From: Acidobacteriota bacterium
GTDB lineage: Bacteria > Acidobacteriota > Thermoanaerobaculia > Gp7-AA8
Length of the DNA stretch: 64,000 nucleotides
NCBI GenBank assembly: GCA_021781455.1
Contig: JAJXWV010000083.1
Coordinates: 1 to 64,000 of the forward strand
Direction of reading: 5' to 3'
This document shows positions 26,426 through 35,593 of this stretch, one piece after another (positions within the stretch are counted from its first letter, which is position 1; the number at the start of each line of letters is the position of its first letter). The position numbers and the translations under genes were made by a program. The notes beneath the pieces were generated by a model that worked only from the letters and a program-made list of their open reading frames with translations, was not told the DNA's origin and ran no database searches.

Positions 26426-27325
26426 ATGAGCGCCCGCCTCCCGGAGTGGATTCGCGACAAGAAGATCAACCTTCACGGACTGCACGAGGTCAAGACGCTG
26501 CTCCGCGAGAAGGCGCTGCATTCGGTCTGCGAGTCGCTGGCCTGCCCGAACCGCACTGAGTGCTTCTCCCGCCGCACCGCGACTTTCATGATCCTCGGCG
26601 ACATCTGCACGCGGGCCTGCGGCTTCTGCAACGTGACCACTGGGCTTCCCTACACTCCGCCCTCGCCCGACGAGCCGCGGGGAGTGGCCGAGGCGGCGAA
26701 GCGGATGGGACTGCGGCACGTCGTGGTCACGTCGGTGACGCGCGACGACCTGAAGGACGGCGGGGCCGACCAGTTCGCCCAAACGATTCACGCTCTGCGC
26801 GAGGCGCTGCCGCAGGTCGTCGTCGAGGTCCTGACTCCCGATTTCCGTGGCGATGAAGAGGCAGTGCGTGTGGTGATCGAAGCCGTTCCCGATTACTTCA
26901 ACCACAACGTGGAGACTGTGCCGCGGCTCTATCGTCACGTCCGACCCGGAGCCAGGTTCGAGCGCTCGCTCACTGTGCTGAAGGCGGCGAGGCGCTTCGG
27001 GCCGTCCATCGTTACAAAGTCGGGCCTCATGCTCGGGCTCGGCGAGACGCGGCAAGAGGTGCTCGACGTCCTGAAGGGGCTGTTCGAAGCCGGCTGCGAG
27101 ATCGTCACGATCGGGCAATATCTGCAGCCGAAGCGCGAGAAGCTCGAAGTGGTCGAGTACGTTGATCCGAAAGTCTTCGAGGAGTACCGCCTCCTCGGCG
27201 AGGAGATGGGCTTTCGCGCGGTCTTCTCCGGACCGTTCGTCCGAAGCTCGTACATGGCCGACGTGGTGGCAGGAGTGCGGGCGTCCCGCCCGCACCCGAC
27301 GGGCGTCCCGCCCGTCGGTGCCTGA
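26426..27325 (+). CDS. lipA: Lipoyl synthase
   Basis: A radical SAM enzyme inserting two sulfurs into octanoyl groups on lipoyl domains. The 299-residue protein has the auxiliary-cluster motif C-x4-C-x5-C (CESLACPNRTEC) and the SAM-cluster motif CTRACGFC, then the conserved GPFVRSSYMAD near the end. The normal LipA C-terminus is followed by about 15 extra residues that are encoded by dispersed repeat family D. LipB is not in the window. Confidence 0.95.
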   Translation: MSARLPEWIRDKKINLHGLHEVKTLLREKALHSVCESLACPNRTECFSRRTATFMILGDICTRACGFCNVTTGLPYTPPSPDEPRGVAEAAKRMGLRHVVVTSVTRDDLKDGGADQFAQTIHALREALPQVVVEVLTPDFRGDEEAVRVVIEAVPDYFNHNVETVPRLYRHVRPGARFERSLTVLKAARRFGPSIVTKSGLMLGLGETRQEVLDVLKGLFEAGCEIVTIGQYLQPKREKLEVVEYVDPKVFEEYRLLGEEMGFRAVFSGPFVRSSYMADVVAGVRASRPHPTGVPPVGA

Positions 27326-27385
27326 TGATCGCTACCACCGCGGGGCGAGACGCCCCGCCGGCGCGGGCGAGACGCCCGCACTCCC
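27272..27385. repeat. Dispersed repeat family D, copy 1 (overlaps lipA 3' end)
   Basis: GGAGTGCGGGCGTCCCGCCC and GGGCGAGACGCCCGCACTCC are inverted arms, with inner hairpins CGGGCGTCCCG and GGGGCGAGACGCCCC. The left part encodes the lipA C-terminal tail. A related copy lies inside the ArsA-like gene. Confidence 0.85.
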
Positions 27386-27393
27386 TTGGCGCG

Positions 27394-27399
27394 TAAACT
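27394..27399 (+). promoter_or_regulatory. Putative -10 element, leaderless xerD
   Basis: TAAACT ends 6 bases before the GTG start at 27406 and follows directly after the family D repeat. Confidence 0.45.
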
Positions 27400-27405
27400 G
27401 TCCTG

Positions 27406-28338
27406 GTGAGGCATCCCCGATCGAGTGACCCGGAGAAGAAGGACCAGGGCGCGTTTTTCGTCACCTACCTGCCGATCTTTCTCGACTACCTCGCGGTCGA
27501 AAAAGGGTTGGCGAAGAACTCGCTGTCTTCCTACGGCATCGACCTCCGGCATTTCGGCCGCTGGCTCAACGACCAGAAGGTCGAGATCGACTCGGTGCGG
27601 CGGATCAACATCGTGCGGTACTTCCAGTCGTTGAGGAGCGCGGGGATTTCGGCGCGTTCGGTGGCGCGCGCGCTCGCGGCGATCCGCGGCCTGTTCCGCT
27701 TCCTCGTGGCCGAGCGGCATCTCGAGCTCGACCCGACCGAGAACCTGGAGAATCCGAAGCTCTGGACGACGCTCCCCAAGTCGCTCATGCCGAGCGAGGT
27801 CGAGGCGCTGCTCACGGCGCCAGAGCGCGACTCGCCGGCCGGCCTGCGGGACCGCGCCATGCTCGAGCTGCTCTACGCCACCGGTCTGCGCGTCAGCGAG
27901 CTCATTCGCGTGCGCATCGACGACCTGGTGATGGACGCCGGATTCCTGCGCACCATGGGAAAAGGGTCGAAAGAGCGCATCGTCCCCTTCGGCGATGCTG
28001 CCCGCAAGGCCATCGTCGAGTACAGCGAGCAGGGCCGGCCGCATTTCGACAAGCACGGCGACGCGCATCTCTTCCTCTCCAACCGCGGCCGGCCGATGTC
28101 GCGGCAATCCTTCTGGATGAAGATCGTCAAGTACGCGCGGCAGGCAGGGATCAAGGCTCAGATCTCGCCGCACGTCCTGCGGCACTCTTTTGCCACGCAT
28201 CTCCTGGAGAACGGGGCCGATCTGCGCAGCGTGCAGATGATGCTCGGCCATTCCGACATCTCCACGACGCAGATCTACACGCACGTCTCGCGGGCGCGGC
28301 TGCAGAAGCTGTACGACCAGTTCCATCCAAGAGCGTGA
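27406..28338 (+). CDS. xerD: Tyrosine recombinase XerD-like
   Basis: Site-specific recombinase for chromosome dimer resolution. The 310-residue protein has an N-terminal SAM-like core-binding domain (about 15-110) and a catalytic domain with Arg in GLRVSELI, Lys in GKGSKERIVPF, HVLRHSFATHLLENGAD, GHSDISTTQIYTH with the Tyr nucleophile. All catalytic residues are present. No phage or integron context is visible, which favours a housekeeping Xer role; XerC versus XerD is not certain. The start is GTG. Confidence 0.88.
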   Translation: MRHPRSSDPEKKDQGAFFVTYLPIFLDYLAVEKGLAKNSLSSYGIDLRHFGRWLNDQKVEIDSVRRINIVRYFQSLRSAGISARSVARALAAIRGLFRFLVAERHLELDPTENLENPKLWTTLPKSLMPSEVEALLTAPERDSPAGLRDRAMLELLYATGLRVSELIRVRIDDLVMDAGFLRTMGKGSKERIVPFGDAARKAIVEYSEQGRPHFDKHGDAHLFLSNRGRPMSRQSFWMKIVKYARQAGIKAQISPHVLRHSFATHLLENGADLRSVQMMLGHSDISTTQIYTHVSRARLQKLYDQFHPRA

Positions 28339-28350
28339 GCGCTTTGCAGT

Positions 28351-28374
28351 GCGGCGGCCCGGCCGCCGCTTTTT
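28351..28374 (+). terminator. Rho-independent terminator after xerD
   Basis: GCGGCGGCC / GGCCGCCGC stem followed by five T, 12 bases after the xerD stop. A second hairpin-like GC-rich stretch (GAAAGCGGTCACAAGCGACCGC and AAGGCGGCTTCGCCGCTC) follows to about 28440. Confidence 0.8.
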
Positions 28375-28489
28375 GCGAGAAACCTTCACGAAAGCGGTCA
28401 CAAGCGACCGCACTCCAAGGCGGCTTCGCCGCTCGCGGCCGTAACTTGGCATAATCGAGTGGCGTCATACGGTTAGCGTCGAAGGTCCG

Positions 28490-29239
28490 ATGAAACGGCT
28501 CATGATCACCGCCCTGCTCTTTGCCGGCGCGCTGCCGGCGAGCGCGAGCATTGCCGTGTTTGTCGACGGCCGGTCGATGAAGGTCTCGTCCTTCAAGGCG
28601 GACCAAGACGGAACGATGAAGCTGACCATGAGGAATGGTGGCTCCGTCACCGTCCCGCTCACGCGGATCGACCGCATCATCGACGACGAGGTCGTGGTGC
28701 CCGAGCTCGTAGCCGAGGTGAAGAAGGCCGTCGCCCAAGGAGGCGTGTTCCCGCGCCGGTCGTGGCGCTTCCACGACGGCAGCGGGCCGATCTTCCGCTC
28801 GAAGTTCGACAAGACCATCCTCGAAGCGGCCCGGAAGTTCGACGTCGACGCCGCCCTCGTGTCGGCCGTGATCAAGGCCGAGAGCGATTTCAACCCGCGC
28901 GAGGTCTCGAACAAAGGCGCGCGAGGGCTGATGCAGCTCATGCCGGCGACGGCGCAGCGATTCGGCGTCACCGATTCCTTCAACGCCGAAGCGAACATCT
29001 ACGCCGGAACGCGCTACCTGCACTGGCTGCTGGACACGTTCCGGGGCAACGCCGATCTGGCCGTGGCCGCCTACAACGCCGGCGAAGGCAACGTCTGGAA
29101 ATACAACGGCGTCCCGCCGTTCCGCGAGACGGTCAACTACATCAACCGGATCGCCCGGAACATCCGCAGGGCCATCGAGTCGAAGCAGATCGCCGAGTTC
29201 GCCGCCGATGACGACGCCGCGCGCGGCGGTACCCGGTGA
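28490..29239 (+). CDS. Lytic transglycosylase (SLT domain), exported
   Basis: Cleaves peptidoglycan to give anhydromuropeptides. The 249-residue protein has a signal peptide (MKRLMITALLFAGALPASAS), a small N-terminal domain (about 20-95), and a Slt domain from about 105. The catalytic Glu is E131 in ESDFNP, followed by GARGLMQLMPATA and AYNAGEGNV. It is oriented in the same direction as xerD but separated by a terminator. The gene context gives no specific partner. Confidence 0.88.
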   Translation: MKRLMITALLFAGALPASASIAVFVDGRSMKVSSFKADQDGTMKLTMRNGGSVTVPLTRIDRIIDDEVVVPELVAEVKKAVAQGGVFPRRSWRFHDGSGPIFRSKFDKTILEAARKFDVDAALVSAVIKAESDFNPREVSNKGARGLMQLMPATAQRFGVTDSFNAEANIYAGTRYLHWLLDTFRGNADLAVAAYNAGEGNVWKYNGVPPFRETVNYINRIARNIRRAIESKQIAEFAADDDAARGGTR

Positions 29240-29261
29240 ATCGCGAACCAGGCTTACCGGC

Positions 29262-29346
29262 GTAGGGACGCGCAGCAGCGCGTCCGCAACTCTCGTGGTC
29301 TCGCCAACAATCCGGGGCTGCGGACGCGCTGCTGCGCGTCCCTACC
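29262..29346. repeat. Dispersed inverted repeat family C, copy 2
   Basis: The arms GTAGGGACGCGCAGCAGCGC and CGCTGCTGCGCGTCCCTAC are inverted; matches the copy at 10.56-10.65 kb almost base for base, with a different centre. It lies between converging genes. Confidence 0.9.
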
Positions 29347-29358
29347 ACTGCTGCAGCG

Positions 29359-31362
29359 TCAAACGGCTGCGTCGGCCAGCAGCGCGCTGTCGGCGCGCAC
29401 CGTCGTGCGGAAGTTCTCGAAGCGCAGCACCATGATTGTGCGGTCGTCGTCGGCCGGGCGGGTGCCGGAGTGGAGTGCCACGGCGTTGAGGATGGCGTCG
29501 CGGATGGCCGACGCGGAGTGATCGCTTTGCGCCGCCAGCAGCCGTTCGAGGTAGTCGAAGCCGAGCGGGTCACCGGCGGCGTCGTCCTGCGCCTCGACGA
29601 TTCCGTCCGACAGGTAGACGATCGTGTCGCCTTCCTCGAGGTCCATCTCGACGGTGTTCGCGGCGATGTCGTGCCTGACTCCGAGCGGCAATGACGGCGA
29701 CTCGATGGCGATCGGGGTGGTCGCGCCGTTGCGCAGCAGGTACGGATAGAGGTGGCCGGCATTCGTGTGCCGGATCGTCCCGCGCTCGAGGTCGAAGATC
29801 GTGAAGGCGAGCGTCATGAAGGCGCGCCGTTCCGTCGACCGGAAGACGAGCTCGTTGAGCCGGTGGAACAGCGAGCGCTCGTCTGCTCCCTCCTCCACGA
29901 GTGTGGTGATGGCCGCCTTGACCATGGCCATGACCAGGCCGGTCGACAGGCCGTGGCCCGAGACGTCGCCGATGGTCACCGCCAGCCGCGACTTGTCGAG
30001 ATTGAAGACGTCGTAGTAGTCGCCGCCGATCGAGGCGGTCGGCTCGAAATGGGCGGCGAAGGAGACGCCGCGGAACTGCGGCCCCTCCTTCGGCAGAAGG
30101 TTGCGCTGGATCGACGCCGCGATGGCGATCTCGCTCTGCAGCCGCTCCTTTTCCGCTACACCGCCCAGAAGAGAAGCGATCGACTCGGTCATCCGGTCGA
30201 ATGAGCGAGCCATCTCGCCGAGCTGGTTGTGCGGCTGCATGTTGATCCGGTACGTGAAGTCGCCCCGTTCGACGGCTTTCGTTCCCTTCGCGATGCGGTT
30301 CACGGCGCGGGAGATGGAGAAGATCAGCATGGCCGCGAATGCCGAGGCGAAGAAGTAGATGATCATCAGCATGGTGGCCAGGCCGGTGATGATCCCGAAA
30401 ATCGCCCGCATGATCTTCGACGAGGTGGCGCCGCTGAAGTAGAGCTGGAGCAGGTTCGGCCAGGGGATGTACATCAGGGTGAAGACTCTCCGTCCCTTCC
30501 CGGCCTGCCCCGTCTCCCAGTTGGCCAGCCCCCCTTCCTCGGTGATGTCGAAGAAGTAGACCCGGTTGAAGCTGAAGCCGCGCTCGGCGAAGTCGTGGAT
30601 GATCGTGTTCTCGTCGCCGAGCTCGAAGTCGCCTTCGTTTTCGATCCGAACCTTCGCCTTGCCTCCCTTCGACGTGCGCTTTGCGAGCGATTGTGCGACG
30701 ACCATTCCGGTCCGCTCTTCCAGCCGCCGCGCCCATTCGGTATTGAGAGGTTGCGCAAAAACGATGCTGCGGACCTTGTCGTCGCTGCCCGGATACTGTC
30801 GAGCCACCACGAGCAGAGCCGAGTCGCCTCGCGCAGCCATGCCGCTGAAATTCGTCTTCCGCAGCCATTCCGGGATGGCGTCGCCGCTGCTGTTCGCGGT
30901 GTCGTAGATCTCCAGTGATTTTTCAGCCGCCGCGGGCCGTTTCCCCTGCACCGCGTACTCCGGAATCCAGGTCTCGAGCTGCCCGATGCTTCCCTGCCGC
31001 TCCTGCTTGAAGCTGGCCTGGCTGGCCACGCCGGCGATGACGTAGAGAACGGCCGCCAGCAGCACGGCGAAAAGGAAGAACGGCAGCAGGCCGATCATCA
31101 CGTAGCTGAGCAACAGCCGCCGGCCGACGGTCCAGAAAAGCTTGCGAAGGATGAAGCGGATCGCCACCGCGATCCCGTAAAGCGTCAGCGTGATGACGAC
31201 GAGCCACGCCAGGAACGAGAAGAAAACCAGGAATCCCAAGTGGAGGTTGATTTTCGCCAGCAGACGTTGGGTCCAGCTGAGCGCGAAAATCAGCGCGACG
31301 CCGGAGAGCCATACGACGAAGGCGGCCGGAATGCGTCTTCGTCTATCTGCCGTCGTTTCCAT
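29359..31362 (-). CDS. SpoIIE/PP2C-type phosphatase with HAMP and sensor region
   Basis: The 667-residue membrane protein has three N-terminal hydrophobic segments within residues 1-115, an extracytoplasmic sensor region of about 180 residues, another membrane segment around 320-345, a HAMP domain (about 345-400) and a C-terminal SpoIIE/PP2C phosphatase with GGDYYD, GDVSGHG and LSDGIVE metal-binding motifs. Such proteins dephosphorylate anti-sigma-factor antagonists in partner-switch signalling. No antagonist or anti-sigma gene is in the window. TATTGT lies seven bases upstream of the start. Confidence 0.88.
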   Translation of the reverse strand: METTADRRRRIPAAFVVWLSGVALIFALSWTQRLLAKINLHLGFLVFFSFLAWLVVITLTLYGIAVAIRFILRKLFWTVGRRLLLSYVMIGLLPFFLFAVLLAAVLYVIAGVASQASFKQERQGSIGQLETWIPEYAVQGKRPAAAEKSLEIYDTANSSGDAIPEWLRKTNFSGMAARGDSALLVVARQYPGSDDKVRSIVFAQPLNTEWARRLEERTGMVVAQSLAKRTSKGGKAKVRIENEGDFELGDENTIIHDFAERGFSFNRVYFFDITEEGGLANWETGQAGKGRRVFTLMYIPWPNLLQLYFSGATSSKIMRAIFGIITGLATMLMIIYFFASAFAAMLIFSISRAVNRIAKGTKAVERGDFTYRINMQPHNQLGEMARSFDRMTESIASLLGGVAEKERLQSEIAIAASIQRNLLPKEGPQFRGVSFAAHFEPTASIGGDYYDVFNLDKSRLAVTIGDVSGHGLSTGLVMAMVKAAITTLVEEGADERSLFHRLNELVFRSTERRAFMTLAFTIFDLERGTIRHTNAGHLYPYLLRNGATTPIAIESPSLPLGVRHDIAANTVEMDLEEGDTIVYLSDGIVEAQDDAAGDPLGFDYLERLLAAQSDHSASAIRDAILNAVALHSGTRPADDDRTIMVLRFENFRTTVRADSALLADAAV

Positions 31363-31589
31363 GGTTTCGACAATAATGGCACACCAGAGGGCGCCGCTTT
31401 CGTGTACGAATCAACGAGGCAACGGTTTCCTCATTTGTGAACGTCCGGCGGACTTAAGTGTCAGCCGTTCTGCCAATCCATCACGTCATGATGTGTGCGG
31501 TCGTGATAATTGTTCCGAAGGACTGTTGGCCAAACGGTCGTGCGGTTTGTCCTTTCTCGTGGCAATATCTTCGTAGCAGCCCCGGAGGC

Positions 31590-31970
31590 ATGGTGTCCAT
31601 TCGTCGCTTGATTCCCCTCGCCGTCATCATCCTGCTCTCGTTTTCACAGCTGTCCGCCTCTGTCTGCGTGAACCGCTTCCTGGCGCGCTCGGACGGGCCG
31701 CGGCAGGTGGTCACGCTCCTGACCGGCAAGGTGACCTATCAGGAAGCCCGGGCTCTTTCGAGCAGCTCCGTGGAGTGGGTCGACGAGAAGGGGAACAGAG
31801 TTGCCGAATCCGTGGAGGTCAAGGCCCTCCGCCCGATGCCAGTAGCCTGCGACGGGAAGGCGTCCGGTGTGGTGATGCTTGCGACTTTCCTGAGCGTCCG
31901 CGCACCCAGCAAGAAGATGTTCGTAAAACTCGCGGGCAGCGGCCCTGTTGAGTTCACCGAACAGCAGTGA
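31590..31970 (+). CDS. Small exported protein, unknown function
   Basis: A 126-residue protein with a signal peptide (MVSIRRLIPLAVIILLSFSQLSASV) and a well-placed GGAGG ribosome binding site just before the ATG at 31590. The mature part has two Cys, one near its start and one near the middle (MPVACDGK), a possible disulfide. The ORF extends upstream to 31458 but the SD supports 31590. I do not recognise a family. It converges with the enoyl-CoA hydratase gene. Confidence 0.65.
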   Translation: MVSIRRLIPLAVIILLSFSQLSASVCVNRFLARSDGPRQVVTLLTGKVTYQEARALSSSSVEWVDEKGNRVAESVEVKALRPMPVACDGKASGVVMLATFLSVRAPSKKMFVKLAGSGPVEFTEQQ

Positions 31971-31991
31971 GATCCGCAGCCGGCGGTTCGT

Positions 31992-32750
31992 CTATTCGTT
32001 CTTCCAGACGGGCTTGCGTTTCTCCATGAACGCGGCCAGCCCCTCGTTGGCGTCGAGGGTCTTCATCAGCTCGTCGAGATAGAGCCGTTCGATCTGCGCC
32101 AGGCGCTGCTCGAAATCGCCGCCCTGGGCGATCCGGAACGCCTTCTTCGCGAAGCGCAGCGACGACGCGCTCTGGCGCGACAGCCGGGCGATCCAGCCAT
32201 TGACGGCCTCGTCGAATCCGTCGAGAGCAAACACGGCGTTGACCATCCCGAGTGCCGCGGCAGTCGTGGCATCGACCGGATCGCCGGTGAGCAGGAGCTC
32301 CAGACCCTTTCTTGCAGGCGTGAGATGAGAGAGCTGGAAGGCGGCGACCGGAGGGAAGACGCCCAGGAGAATCTCCGGCTGGCCGAAGCGAGCACGTTCC
32401 GAGGCGAGGACGAAATCGCAACCCATGGCCAGCTCGCAGCCGCCGCCCAGAGCGGCGCCGCGGACGACCGCGATCGTCGGCATCTCGATCTTCTCCAACG
32501 CGCGGAAGCAATCGTGAAAGCGCTGGAGCATCGACCCAACGCGAGCGCCGAGGTGATCCGGGACGCTCGCTCCGGCCGAGAAGGCCTTTTCTCCGGCCGC
32601 ATCAATGACGAGGGCATGCCTGTCGTTGCTGACCCGCCCGATGGCGTCGCGCAATTCGCCGAGCATCTCGATGTCGAGGATGTTCAGCGGCGGGTCGTTC
32701 AGCGTGATGCGGTAGATGCGGTCATCGGACGAGAAGGTGATCTTGGACAT
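31992..32750 (-). CDS. Enoyl-CoA hydratase/isomerase family (crotonase) protein
   Basis: The 252-residue protein has the crotonase oxyanion and catalytic regions: RGAALGGGCELAMGCDF and FGQPEILLGVFPPVAAFQL. Both Glu positions expected of an active hydratase (GGCE and QPE) are present. The GVFPPVA form, in place of the common GTIPGAGG, resembles dienoyl-CoA hydratases of cyclohexadiene-carboxyl metabolism, so the substrate may not be a simple fatty acyl-CoA. TATCAT lies eight bases upstream of the ATG. Confidence 0.75.
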   Translation of the reverse strand: MSKITFSSDDRIYRITLNDPPLNILDIEMLGELRDAIGRVSNDRHALVIDAAGEKAFSAGASVPDHLGARVGSMLQRFHDCFRALEKIEMPTIAVVRGAALGGGCELAMGCDFVLASERARFGQPEILLGVFPPVAAFQLSHLTPARKGLELLLTGDPVDATTAAALGMVNAVFALDGFDEAVNGWIARLSRQSASSLRFAKKAFRIAQGGDFEQRLAQIERLYLDELMKTLDANEGLAAFMEKRKPVWKNE

Positions 32751-32758
32751 GGGGCGAG

Positions 32759-32764
32759 ATGATA
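32759..32764 (-). promoter_or_regulatory. Putative -10 element, leaderless enoyl-CoA hydratase
   Basis: On the minus strand TATCAT ends 8 bases before the ATG at 32750. Confidence 0.45.
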
Positions 32765-32765
32765 G

Positions 32766-32837
32766 CGATGAATGGGACGAATGGGACAGATGGGACCCCT
32801 GCCGCCCTCATCGGTCCCATTCGTCCCATTTGTCCTG
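32766..32837. repeat. Palindromic 9-bp array (ATGGGACGA)
   Basis: Direct AATGGGACGA/ATGGGACAG units, then CTGCCGCCCTCATCGG, then CCCATTCGTCCCATTTGTCC. The same unit and arrangement occur at 46.17-46.25 kb. Confidence 0.9.
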
Positions 32838-35555
32838 TTACCGGATCGCGTGCCATCGCGATGGCGGAACGACCGGCTGAGTCGACCACAGCTCCACCGA
32901 ATCATCCGTCAGCAGATACAGCCGGCCTGGTACGGCGGCCACGGCACGCACGCTCGCCGGGACAGGCGGTGCGGTGCTCGCCCTCCACGATGGAAGGGCG
33001 AACAATTGCGGAGAGGCGCTCCGGCCGCTGATGAAGCCGCAGCCGCCGTCGATGCGGATCCGCTGGTCGACGTAGGCGAACACACCCGAGAGATCGGGCT
33101 GATACGCCGCGAACTGCTCGCCCGTTTTTGTCAGGTTGCTCGCGTCGTACGCGTAGAGCTTGTCGCCCAGCACGTACACCGTGCCGCTCGATTCGGCGAT
33201 GGAAACGGGTGTCGCCGATCCTTCCGCGGCACCGGAAACCAGCCGCGACGGATGCAGCGGATCGGTCGTGTCGTATACCCGGACCGTCGCGGGAAGATCG
33301 AAGATCGCCCAGGTGCGGGTGCCCGAACCGGTGGCGTCGACCGCCGCGCCGTCGAGCACGTCGGTCCGGACCAGCGAATGCGGGTCGAGCACGAGCGTCT
33401 GCTTCTGGCACGAGCCCGCCAGGCACCCCTTCGAGATCGAGATCCACGGCGTGCCGGCAGCCACGGACAGGGCCAGCGGCTGCACGTCGGAGCCTTCGCT
33501 CAGCACGGCCTGTGCGGTCAGGACGCCGTCCCGCGAATAGGCGCTGACTGTGTTCGAGCTGGAGATCGCAAACAGAGCGTTGGCTGCAACTCCGAAATCG
33601 ATGATGCCGGCGGGACGGACCGAGGAGATGTATCGCGGCGCGGCGCCGGAGGTCGTCGAGAAGATGTCGATGCTGCGGCCGTCGAAGAGGTAGAGGCGGT
33701 CGCCCGCCGCCGCGATTTTCTTGTAGTAGACATTCCCGGCGCGCGTGGAAACCAGCTGCGGCACGACGGACGGGGAGTCGAGCACAACACCGGTGACGCC
33801 GGTCGACGTTGCAATCGCGGCCATCTGGCCGACGGCGAGCGCACTTCCGCTCGCGGGCAGCGGGAATTCGCGAACGACTTTTCCGGTGGCCGGGTCCCAG
33901 AGCCGGAGCGCCGACTCGGTCAGCTCCGCGACCTGCGAGCCGTTGAACGCGATCGCCTCCGCAAGGCTGGTGTTGGACTGCGGCAGCACGGAAACGGCAC
34001 CGCTCGCGAAGTCGATGACGTTGATTCCTCGGAAGGTGAACACCGCGGCGGTCGAGCCGGTGAGTGCCACGGGCGCCGTCGCCGTACCCGGCACTGACAC
34101 CGTCTGCGGCGGTCTCGTGAAGTCAGGCGAGGCGAAGTACGAAACCACCGTCGTGCCGTCGTCGCGCAGGTCCGCAATCGCCAGAGCATTGCCGGATCGC
34201 GCAATGGACGAGGGATTCGTGCCGCTGATCGTGATCTGCTGAGGCGCCGGACTCTGCTGCGTGAGGTCAGCTGACCAGAGCGTCCGGTCATCGAGAACGA
34301 CGAATGCGGTGAAACCGACCGCGACCGCCGACACGATGTTCGACCGGAACGAAGCCGAGCTGACGAGTCCCAGCGAATCCAGAGTCCAGTCGGTGAGCAG
34401 CGAACCGGTCGACGAGAGCAGGAAGCCGTTGCTGCTGTCGTAAAGCGTGTGAACGCGCGAGTCCCAGTCTCGTGCCGCGGTGAGTGCGCCGCTCGAGCTC
34501 ACGGTGAACTCCGAGATGCCGCCCGCCGAGCGCGCCGCGTAGAGCTTTCCGCCGGCCCAGAGCACAGACCCCGTCGCGCCGGTGGCGTAGTTTCGAATCG
34601 GAAATGGAGCGGTGAAGGCGTGCACGTCCCAGCTCTGGAGTCCGGCATCACCGGCGGCAACGAGCAGCGTATTGCCCGAGACGGCCATCGCCGCCGCGCG
34701 GTTGATCGTTCCGCCGTCTGGCAGGACATCCGTGGCGAAGATCTCCACGGGTGCGGCGGCGTTGGTCCAGTCGAGCGCGTGGATCCGGCGATCGGAGCCG
34801 GCGGCAAACACGACATCTCCCGTGAGCGTTGCCAGCGCCGTGGTGCCGTACGGTACGGTGGCCACTTTCGTCGCTGTCGGTCCGCTGCCGATGAAGACGT
34901 CCGTGTTCTGGCCGTCGCTGACGTAGATGCGGGTTGCTGTCGTGTGGACCGACGTCGAGCGGGGAAGCGACGTGAGCTGTCCCGCCTTCTGAGGCAGCAG
35001 CGGAACGGTGATGTCGAAGATCTCGACGGTGTTGTCGCCGTCGGTGGCGTAGAGCAGCGATCCGGAGACCGCCAGGGACATGACGTTGCCGGTCGTTGTA
35101 GCGAATGTCGAGGCCGTCACCTTCGGCGCTGCCGGATCGAGAAGGTCGTATTGCTGCAGGCCGGCGCTCGTCGCCGCGTAGAGGTAGTTGCCGAAGACCG
35201 CGATGTCGTTGACCGTGCCGCCGGTGTCGACCGAGCCGCCGATTCTTGCTGTACCGGCCGAGCCTGAAATGAACTCGATGCTCGTGCCGCTGCCGGCATA
35301 CGCGCCGATCCCGCTTGCCAGGCGGATCACGCGGGTCGCTCCCGGCAGCGGGATCGACTGGATGAAGCGTCCGGCCGAATCCAAGATCTGCAGGCCGTAA
35401 GCGGTTGCCGCCCAGATCTCGCCGGCATTCACGGCCAGGTCGAGGTACGAGGCGCGAAACTCGCCGCTGTACAGGTTCGCGTAGTTGCACTGAGGAAAAG
35501 TGGGAGAGATTGCGAGGAGGGAAAAGAGGAGGACCGCCGACACACGCCCGCGCAT
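32838..35555 (-). CDS. Large exported beta-propeller-like repeat protein
   Basis: A 905-residue protein with an N-terminal signal peptide (MRGRVSAVLLFSLLAI...). The rest is made of many short beta-strand-rich segments of the form VxVxGxxLYxAxxDxxxxVxD, consistent with tandem beta-propeller blades (LVIVD/WD/PQQ-like repeats). No catalytic motif is seen. It is probably an extracellular or periplasmic binding protein. ATG at 35555 is supported by TACAAT six bases upstream; a further 18 codons of open frame are rejected as having no start-region signal. Confidence 0.7.
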   Translation of the reverse strand: MRGRVSAVLLFSLLAISPTFPQCNYANLYSGEFRASYLDLAVNAGEIWAATAYGLQILDSAGRFIQSIPLPGATRVIRLASGIGAYAGSGTSIEFISGSAGTARIGGSVDTGGTVNDIAVFGNYLYAATSAGLQQYDLLDPAAPKVTASTFATTTGNVMSLAVSGSLLYATDGDNTVEIFDITVPLLPQKAGQLTSLPRSTSVHTTATRIYVSDGQNTDVFIGSGPTATKVATVPYGTTALATLTGDVVFAAGSDRRIHALDWTNAAAPVEIFATDVLPDGGTINRAAAMAVSGNTLLVAAGDAGLQSWDVHAFTAPFPIRNYATGATGSVLWAGGKLYAARSAGGISEFTVSSSGALTAARDWDSRVHTLYDSSNGFLLSSTGSLLTDWTLDSLGLVSSASFRSNIVSAVAVGFTAFVVLDDRTLWSADLTQQSPAPQQITISGTNPSSIARSGNALAIADLRDDGTTVVSYFASPDFTRPPQTVSVPGTATAPVALTGSTAAVFTFRGINVIDFASGAVSVLPQSNTSLAEAIAFNGSQVAELTESALRLWDPATGKVVREFPLPASGSALAVGQMAAIATSTGVTGVVLDSPSVVPQLVSTRAGNVYYKKIAAAGDRLYLFDGRSIDIFSTTSGAAPRYISSVRPAGIIDFGVAANALFAISSSNTVSAYSRDGVLTAQAVLSEGSDVQPLALSVAAGTPWISISKGCLAGSCQKQTLVLDPHSLVRTDVLDGAAVDATGSGTRTWAIFDLPATVRVYDTTDPLHPSRLVSGAAEGSATPVSIAESSGTVYVLGDKLYAYDASNLTKTGEQFAAYQPDLSGVFAYVDQRIRIDGGCGFISGRSASPQLFALPSWRASTAPPVPASVRAVAAVPGRLYLLTDDSVELWSTQPVVPPSRWHAIR

Positions 35556-35561
35556 AAGGAG

Positions 35562-35567
35562 ATTGTA
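35562..35567 (-). promoter_or_regulatory. Putative -10 element, leaderless propeller gene
   Basis: On the minus strand TACAAT ends 6 bases before the ATG at 35555. Confidence 0.5.
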
Positions 35568-35593
35568 CGGGAGGAGCAGGACAGATTCGCGAT

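Noticed and set aside
27406-28338. Integrase of a mobile element
   Set aside because: Although it is a tyrosine recombinase, it has Xer-like length and domain layout, lies between housekeeping genes, and no att repeats or cargo genes were seen.
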